Positions 5,958-9,369 of a stretch of 9,369 nt of DNA are shown in pieces (positions within the stretch are counted from its first letter, which is position 1; each line of letters starts with the position of its first letter). The DNA comes from Clostridia bacterium. GTDB taxonomy: Bacteria > Bacillota > Dehalobacteriia > UBA4068. The notes beneath the pieces were generated by a model. The model saw only the letters and a program-made list of their open reading frames with translations, searched no databases and was not told the DNA's origin. Location of the stretch: the NCBI GenBank assembly GCA_012515255.1, contig JAAYYR010000020.1, positions 1 through 9,369 on the forward strand. The letters are read 5' to 3'. Both the position numbers and the translations under genes were made by a program.

Positions 5958-6120
5958 GCGAATTTCCCAGCGACAAATAGTAGTTGTTATCAATTATTCT
6001 CCATGGTAGCCGCTGTTCCTGCCTGACATCCCCCGCGTTGACGAAAAACTCCATGCTTTTTGCGGGCGGCGGCTTGATATTATCCTGCAGCCTACCGCGT
6101 CATGCATTCTACGCCTTTGT

Positions 6121-6169
6121 CCCTACTTCCTGTTAATAGCGCGGACGCTAGGAATATCATAAGTAAGGG
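6121..6169. other. nested imperfect dyad in the intergenic region
   Basis: The 465-base stretch 5864-6328 has no convincing gene. Its main structure is this nested dyad. An inner stem TAGCG/CGCTA (6137-6141 with 6146-6150, loop CGGA) lies inside TTCC/GGAA (6127-6130 with 6151-6154), and inside an outer arm CCCTACTT paired with AAGTAAGGG (one bulged base). Two G5 runs follow at once (6166-6177). It could be a small structured RNA, an operator, or a decayed repeat element. It resembles no known riboswitch that I recognise. The rest of the region holds the promoters listed separately and an unsupported 40-codon ORF on the minus strand (6054-5932). Confidence 0.4.
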
Positions 6170-6248
6170 GGCAGGGGGATTTTATCCGTGCCAAATCACA
6201 ATCCGCGGCTCTAGGCAACTAATATTTTGCCAATCTTGACAAAAACCA

Positions 6249-6278
6249 TTGTCGGCTAAGCAATGATTGTGATACAAT
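6249..6278 (+). promoter_or_regulatory. sigma-A-type extended -10 promoter for the MFS transporter
   Basis: TTGTCG at 6249-6254, an 18-base spacer and TACAAT at 6273-6278, preceded by TGA to give the extended TGnTACAAT form. It lies about 50 bases upstream of the transporter start codon, which is a normal leader length. A second TTGACA at 6236 lacks a matching -10. Confidence 0.6.
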
Positions 6279-6328
6279 CTACTCGCATGTATACTCGCTT
6301 CTGAATATCTGTTGATGGGAGTTGTCTT

Positions 6329-7633
6329 ATGACTACATTAAATGACGGCGTCAGCAAAAGGGCGCGCCGATCCTGGTATTTTTATGATTTCGGCAATTCC
6401 GCCTATGCCTCGATCGTGCTGCTGGCCGTATATTCCGCTTACTTCAAGGATGTGGTGGTAGGCGGCGCAGAGGGTACCAGATTGTGGGGGCTTTCGGTCG
6501 GCATTGCCGCCGTGCTGGTGGCTCTGGTCTCGCCGATACTGGGTACGATTGCCGATTCCACTAAATCCAAAAAGAAATTCCTCTTTGTTTTCACCATGCT
6601 TTCAGTAATCTTCACTGCCCTGCTATTCTTTGTCGGCCGGGGCGATGTGGTTGCCGGCATGGTCTTTTTCATTTTAGCGGAGGTCGGTTACCGGGCGGCG
6701 CAGGTGTTTTATGACGCTTTGCTTACCGATGTCTCAACGCCGGAGACGATCGGCTCTGTCTCGGGTAAAGGCTGGGCTCTGGGGATGCTGGGCGGTATCG
6801 TAGCGCTTTTGCTGGCCCTGCTGCCGATCCAATTCCTCGGCAATAATATGATCAATGTCGCTTTCCTTACGACAGCCGGCCTGTATCTCGTCTTTTCCAT
6901 TCCCACCTTCCTCTGGGTCGAGGAAAAGCGCGAGCCGGAGCAACTGCCGGCCGGCACCACCATTATTCGCTATGCTTTTCACAAGCTGGCCACAACATTC
7001 CGCTCGATCAAGAAATACAAAGAATTCATTAAATATATGGTGGCATTCCTTATCTACAATGACGGTATTATGATGCTGATGGATTTTGCCGCGATTATTG
7101 GCGCAACCTTGTTCGGTATGGCGCAGACGCAGCTGATTGTTTTCGTGATCGTTATTCATGTCACAGGCACATTCGGAGCTTTGCTTTTCGGCAAAATCTC
7201 CGATGACAGAAACTGCAAGATTTCGATTATTCTCTCATTGTTGATCCTGATCGCCTCGATCACCGGCCTTTTCTTCATCCATAGCCTGACCTGGTTCTAC
7301 ATTATCGGCGCTTTGGCCGGCTTCTCGCTCTCCGGCGCTCAGGCCGTCAGCCGCACCATGGTCACCCAGCTGGCGCCCAGCAATAAAACCACCGAGTTTT
7401 ACGGCTTCCTTTCCGTGGCAGGGCGTACCTCCACCTTTATCGGCCCGCTAGTGTTCAGCACCATCTCCTACCGCGGTCATAATTGGTATATCAATCACGG
7501 TTACGCCGCCGCGGCGGCAGAGCAATACGGCTTGCTATGGGCCATCGGCTCAATCATCGCTTTTCTGGTTGTTGGTCTGCTCTTCCTGCTGCTAGTGAAG
7601 CATAAAGCGGCCAAAGCAGCTTTAGCGGAATAG
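6329..7633 (+). CDS. UMF1/Atg22-like MFS transporter
   Basis: A 434-residue polytopic membrane protein with about 12 hydrophobic helices. The N-terminal motif WYFYDFGNSAYA (residues 16-27) is the hallmark of the UMF1 family (vacuole effluxer Atg22-like), and the loop GTIADSTKSKKK between helices 2 and 3 is the MFS signature loop. A central cytoplasmic stretch with EEKREPEQ near residue 200 separates the two six-helix halves. GGGAG lies eight bases before the ATG, a moderate ribosome binding site. It is a single-gene unit, with its own extended -10 promoter upstream and a strong terminator downstream, transcribed away from the redox cluster. Bacterial UMF1 proteins are presumed exporters of amino acids or similar metabolites; the substrate is not known here. 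Confidence 0.92.
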   Translation: MTTLNDGVSKRARRSWYFYDFGNSAYASIVLLAVYSAYFKDVVVGGAEGTRLWGLSVGIAAVLVALVSPILGTIADSTKSKKKFLFVFTMLSVIFTALLFFVGRGDVVAGMVFFILAEVGYRAAQVFYDALLTDVSTPETIGSVSGKGWALGMLGGIVALLLALLPIQFLGNNMINVAFLTTAGLYLVFSIPTFLWVEEKREPEQLPAGTTIIRYAFHKLATTFRSIKKYKEFIKYMVAFLIYNDGIMMLMDFAAIIGATLFGMAQTQLIVFVIVIHVTGTFGALLFGKISDDRNCKISIILSLLILIASITGLFFIHSLTWFYIIGALAGFSLSGAQAVSRTMVTQLAPSNKTTEFYGFLSVAGRTSTFIGPLVFSTISYRGHNWYINHGYAAAAAEQYGLLWAIGSIIAFLVVGLLFLLLVKHKAAKAALAE

Positions 7634-7654
7634 CAAACCTGCCCTGACTAATAT

Positions 7655-7688
7655 AAAAAACCCTGTCATCAATATGACAGGGTTTTTT
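7655..7688. terminator. strong bidirectional intrinsic terminator
   Basis: A perfect 15-bp stem (7655-7669 with 7674-7688) with a 4-base loop, carrying A6 on one side and T6 on the other. It lies between the convergent transporter gene (ending 7633) and the repeat-protein gene (ending 7731), and works in both directions. Confidence 0.92.
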
Positions 7689-7730
7689 ATTTGCCTTGGT
7701 TCCGCGCACAAAATTATTCTGCTCGCAGAC

Positions 7731-8549
7731 CTAGAAAGATCTGCCGCGGCCGAACAGCTCATACAGCAATAAGATATCGATCAGATCGCGCAGCAAACCC
7801 CTGCGGCGAAAACGGCCGCCGCCAAACTGCATAGCCGAGTAGGATGTGCGGCGCGGGCCGCGCACCGGACATTTAGAGTATTCCATAAGCTCCGGATACA
7901 CCCGGCAAACATCATAATAAACGCTATCGCCCAGCCGATCCACCATATCCTGGCAAAGAGGCCTGACACCGACTTCTATTTGCGCGCAGACCTGGACAAT
8001 AAAGGGCTGTATCTTGTAATAGACTTCCGGATAAACGATCTTGCCCGGCCAGAGCTCGGGGCATGGAGGTAAAACTTTGTGGCGCGGCGGCGCGGGCATC
8101 TCCTGGCGCGGTGGGGCGGGCATTTCCTGGCGCGGCGGCGCGGGCATCTCCTGGCGCGGTGGGGCGGGCATTTCCTGGCGCGGCGGCGTGGGCATCTCCT
8201 GGCGCGGCGGCGAGGGCATTTCCTGGCGCGGCGGCGTGGGCGGCGCCTGATACGGCTGAGCGGGCGACGCCTGACGCGGCGGCACGGGCATTTCCTGGCG
8301 CGGCGGCGCGGGCATCTCCTGACGGGGCGGCATTTCCTGGCGCGGCGGCGTGGGCGGCGTCTGATACGGCTGGGCGGGCGACGCCTGACGCGGCGGCACG
8401 GGCATTTCCTGTCGCGGTGGGGCGGGCATTTCCTGGCGCGGCGGCGCGGGCGGCGCTGTCTCGCGCAGCGGAGCCGGCTTAACCGCGGCGGAGGGATATA
8501 CCGCCGGCCCCGGCTTGGCGGGCGCATAATAATTCCTGTCATTTGGCAT
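7731..8549 (-). CDS. proline-rich PPRQEM-repeat protein with Cys-containing C-terminal domain
   Basis: A 272-residue protein of unknown function. Residues 1-32 are a Pro/Ala-rich lead-in without a signal peptide. Residues 33-156 are tandem octapeptides of the type PAPPRQEM: eleven PPRQEM units, two PPRQAS variants each followed by PAQPYQ, and a final PPRHKV. Residues 157-235 form a non-repetitive domain with Tyr-Pro-rich motifs (VYPEVYYK, VYYDVCRVYPEL) and five cysteines. The tail holds Arg-rich segments around LLRDLIDILLLYELF. AGGGGG lies about eight bases before the ATG. A promoter and terminator upstream make it a separate unit, and it shares the 7655-7688 terminator. A low-complexity Pro/Arg/Gln tract with a Cys/Tyr domain would suit a spore-coat, envelope or scaffold protein, but no family is recognised. 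Long plus-strand ORFs across the repeat are shadows. Confidence 0.82.
   Translation of the reverse strand: MPNDRNYYAPAKPGPAVYPSAAVKPAPLRETAPPAPPRQEMPAPPRQEMPVPPRQASPAQPYQTPPTPPRQEMPPRQEMPAPPRQEMPVPPRQASPAQPYQAPPTPPRQEMPSPPRQEMPTPPRQEMPAPPRQEMPAPPRQEMPAPPRQEMPAPPRHKVLPPCPELWPGKIVYPEVYYKIQPFIVQVCAQIEVGVRPLCQDMVDRLGDSVYYDVCRVYPELMEYSKCPVRGPRRTSYSAMQFGGGRFRRRGLLRDLIDILLLYELFGRGRSF
8082..8453 (-). repeat. 24-bp coding tandem repeat array with an exact 48-bp duplication
   Basis: The array encodes the octapeptide tract at residues 33-156 of the repeat protein. The basic unit is 24 bp. A longer unit of about 114 bp (38 residues, carrying PPRQAS-PAQPYQ) occurs twice, and 8081-8128 is repeated exactly at 8129-8176 as a 48-bp unit of two alternating 24-bp variants. 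The exact copy implies a recent duplication and likely length variation between strains. Confidence 0.92.
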
Positions 8550-8586
8550 GGTGTTGTCCCCCTATTTTTATATCAATGATTAGTTT

Positions 8587-8616
8587 ATTATATGAATAAG
8601 CGCAGTCTCGGGTCAC
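8587..8616 (-). promoter_or_regulatory. candidate promoter for the repeat-protein gene
   Basis: On the minus strand a perfect TATAAT (8592-8587) lies 18 bases downstream of GTGACC (8616-8611), which matches four of six -35 bases. The start codon is about 38 bases further on. An imperfect 10-bp inverted repeat (8600-8609 with 8621-8630, one mismatch) spans the -35 and could be an operator. Confidence 0.5.
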
Positions 8617-8644
8617 AGCGGAGGCTGCGCATTTCACTGTGGCA

Positions 8645-8677
8645 AAAAAGACCCCGCTGCAGCAGCGGAGTCTTTTT
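8645..8677 (-). terminator. intrinsic terminator after the DUF4870-type gene
   Basis: A 15-bp stem with one C-A mismatch (8645-8659 with 8663-8677), a 3-base loop, and TTTTTTGCC on the minus strand. It lies about 50 bases beyond the stop of the upstream minus-strand gene and ahead of the repeat-protein promoter. Confidence 0.85.
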
Positions 8678-8727
8678 GCATATGATTTTACGGCTATAGC
8701 CGCATATGTCTATAAAACCGCGCGGCT

Positions 8728-9345
8728 TTATTTGCCACTGGATTCCGGTTCAGCGGTGGGAGCGGGTTCGGCCGACTCATCAGGAGCATCAGTTGCCTGA
8801 TCAGATGTTCCCTGCTGCGGAGCCGCAGCGGCAGCGGAAGGATAATAGGCCCCGCGCTGCCCATGGCCTGCATCGGTATTTTGATCTTCCCAGCCGGCGA
8901 TCTTGGCGGCCCAGTTGCCGATCAGCGGGATGCGGTAGGCCACATAGCCATAGGCCCTGACCATAGCGATGATTTCAAAAACAATAATGATAATGGTAAT
9001 GACCAAGGCCAGGAAAGAGACAATGCCCAAAGCGCCGAGAGCGCCGTAGCCATAATTACCGGCATAGCCGACGGCAATAGCGCCGGCAATGATTACGGAA
9101 AGGATAAAGCCAAGCACGGCGCCTACAGCGCTGAGCAGGATCGCCTGCATGGAATGAAATTTGACAAATTTGCTGTCCTTTTCGATAAAAAACACTATCA
9201 GCGGGACAGCCCAGGCGATATATTTGATGCCCGGGATCCAGGCGAGAATAATCGGTGCTAGGTAGACGAGGAGCGCCATCAAATTGGCGTCTGTATTACC
9301 CAAGGAAGACTTATGGGGTTGCACTTTTACTGCCTTAGCATTCAT
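8728..9345 (-). CDS. DUF4870-type membrane protein
   Basis: A 205-residue integral membrane protein of unknown function. Hydrophobic segments lie at about residues 22-37, 41-54, 67-95 and 103-129. The motifs FVKFHSMQAIL (about 60-70) and YRIPLIGNWAAKIAGW (about 137-152) match the conserved F-H-x-x-Q and IP-x-IG features of DUF4870 (Tic20-like) proteins. Residues 153-205 are a hydrophilic Ala/Pro/Glu/Ser-rich tail, longer than in most members. AAAGGAGA lies eight bases before the ATG. A terminator closes the gene at about 8645-8677. It is unlikely to share a transcript with the repeat protein; the upstream neighbour lies outside the window. Confidence 0.88.
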   Translation of the reverse strand: MNAKAVKVQPHKSSLGNTDANLMALLVYLAPIILAWIPGIKYIAWAVPLIVFFIEKDSKFVKFHSMQAILLSAVGAVLGFILSVIIAGAIAVGYAGNYGYGALGALGIVSFLALVITIIIIVFEIIAMVRAYGYVAYRIPLIGNWAAKIAGWEDQNTDAGHGQRGAYYPSAAAAAPQQGTSDQATDAPDESAEPAPTAEPESSGK

Positions 9346-9369
9346 ATGATCTCTCCTTTAATTTTTGTC

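Noticed and set aside
5975..5995. Fur/PerR-like operator (TTGATAACAACTACTATTTG on the minus strand)
   Set aside because: Only one half resembles a TGATAAT arm; the other half matches poorly, so no call is made.
5932..6054. 40-codon minus-strand ORF (starts MEFFVNAGDVRQEQ) upstream of the thioredoxin lipoprotein gene
   Set aside because: It has no ribosome binding site and its stop overlaps the candidate -10. The sequence looks somewhat protein-like, so it could be a gene remnant, but it is not supported as a gene.
6236..6264. TTGACA at 6236 as the -35 of the transporter promoter
   Set aside because: No acceptable -10 lies 16-18 bases downstream; the TTGTCG/extended TGnTACAAT pair fits better.
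8082..8453. CRISPR-like repeat array
   Set aside because: Repeats are contiguous 24-bp units with no spacers, are in frame with a coding sequence, and have no cas genes nearby.
8041..8579. Long plus-strand ORFs and an Arg-rich minus-strand ORF across the repeat region
   Set aside because: They are frame shadows of the GC-rich 24-bp repeat. They have no ribosome binding site, and the chosen frame has one plus a non-repetitive C-terminal domain.
8863..9261. 132-codon plus-strand ORF antisense to the DUF4870-type gene
   Set aside because: It is a shadow of a well-supported membrane protein with a good ribosome binding site on the other strand.

Overview
The window looks like chromosomal DNA of an anaerobic, low-oxygen-adapted Bacillota (Clostridia-type) bacterium of intermediate GC. 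The grounds are strong AAGGAGG-type ribosome binding sites, compact operons, simple hairpin-plus-T-run terminators, and gene families typical of anaerobic Firmicutes: a MoxR/VWA-like pair, a CD1871A-type CXXC mini-protein with an NapH-like ferredoxin, a UMF1 transporter and a DUF4870 protein. The species cannot be named from the sequence.

Layout. (1) Plus strand, 1-2199: the 3' end of a VWA-like (DUF2201-type) gene followed by a MoxR-family AAA+ ATPase, a chaperone-like ATPase/VWA pair, closed by a bidirectional terminator at about 2294-2324. (2) Minus strand, 5863 down to 2343: a redox cluster, in transcription order a TlpA/ResA-like thioredoxin lipoprotein, a 49-residue CXXC membrane peptide, a polyferredoxin membrane protein, a tiny lipoprotein, and two tandem peroxiredoxins. 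(3) A 465-base intergenic region (5864-6328) with divergent promoters and a structured dyad. (4) Plus strand, 6329-7633: a UMF1/Atg22-like MFS transporter with its own promoter and terminator. (5) Minus strand, 9345 down to 7731: a DUF4870-type membrane protein, a terminator, and a protein with a long PPRQEM repeat tract.

The main result is that both peroxiredoxin genes are interrupted in frame by a single TGA at the codon of the peroxidatic cysteine (DFTFV-TGA-ATE where the family has DFTFVCPTE). Each TGA is followed 17 nt later by a GGUC tetraloop on a perfect 6-7 bp stem. This matches the position and loop of the E. coli fdhF bacterial SECIS element, and the two copies show a compensatory base pair. 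I read them as two full-length selenocysteine peroxiredoxins of 235 and 236 aa, not four gene fragments or pseudogenes. Both also lack the usual C-terminal resolving cysteine (VCP is replaced by ATP).

The gene just upstream encodes a 25-aa lipoprotein. It also ends in TGA, and a 7-bp hairpin with a GGUU loop follows, so it is a speculative third recoding candidate. Taken together, the cluster suggests a membrane electron path (ferredoxin domains, CXXC peptide, surface thioredoxin) linked to selenium-dependent peroxide removal. The functional link is inference; the gene order and the TGA/hairpin arrangement are seen directly.
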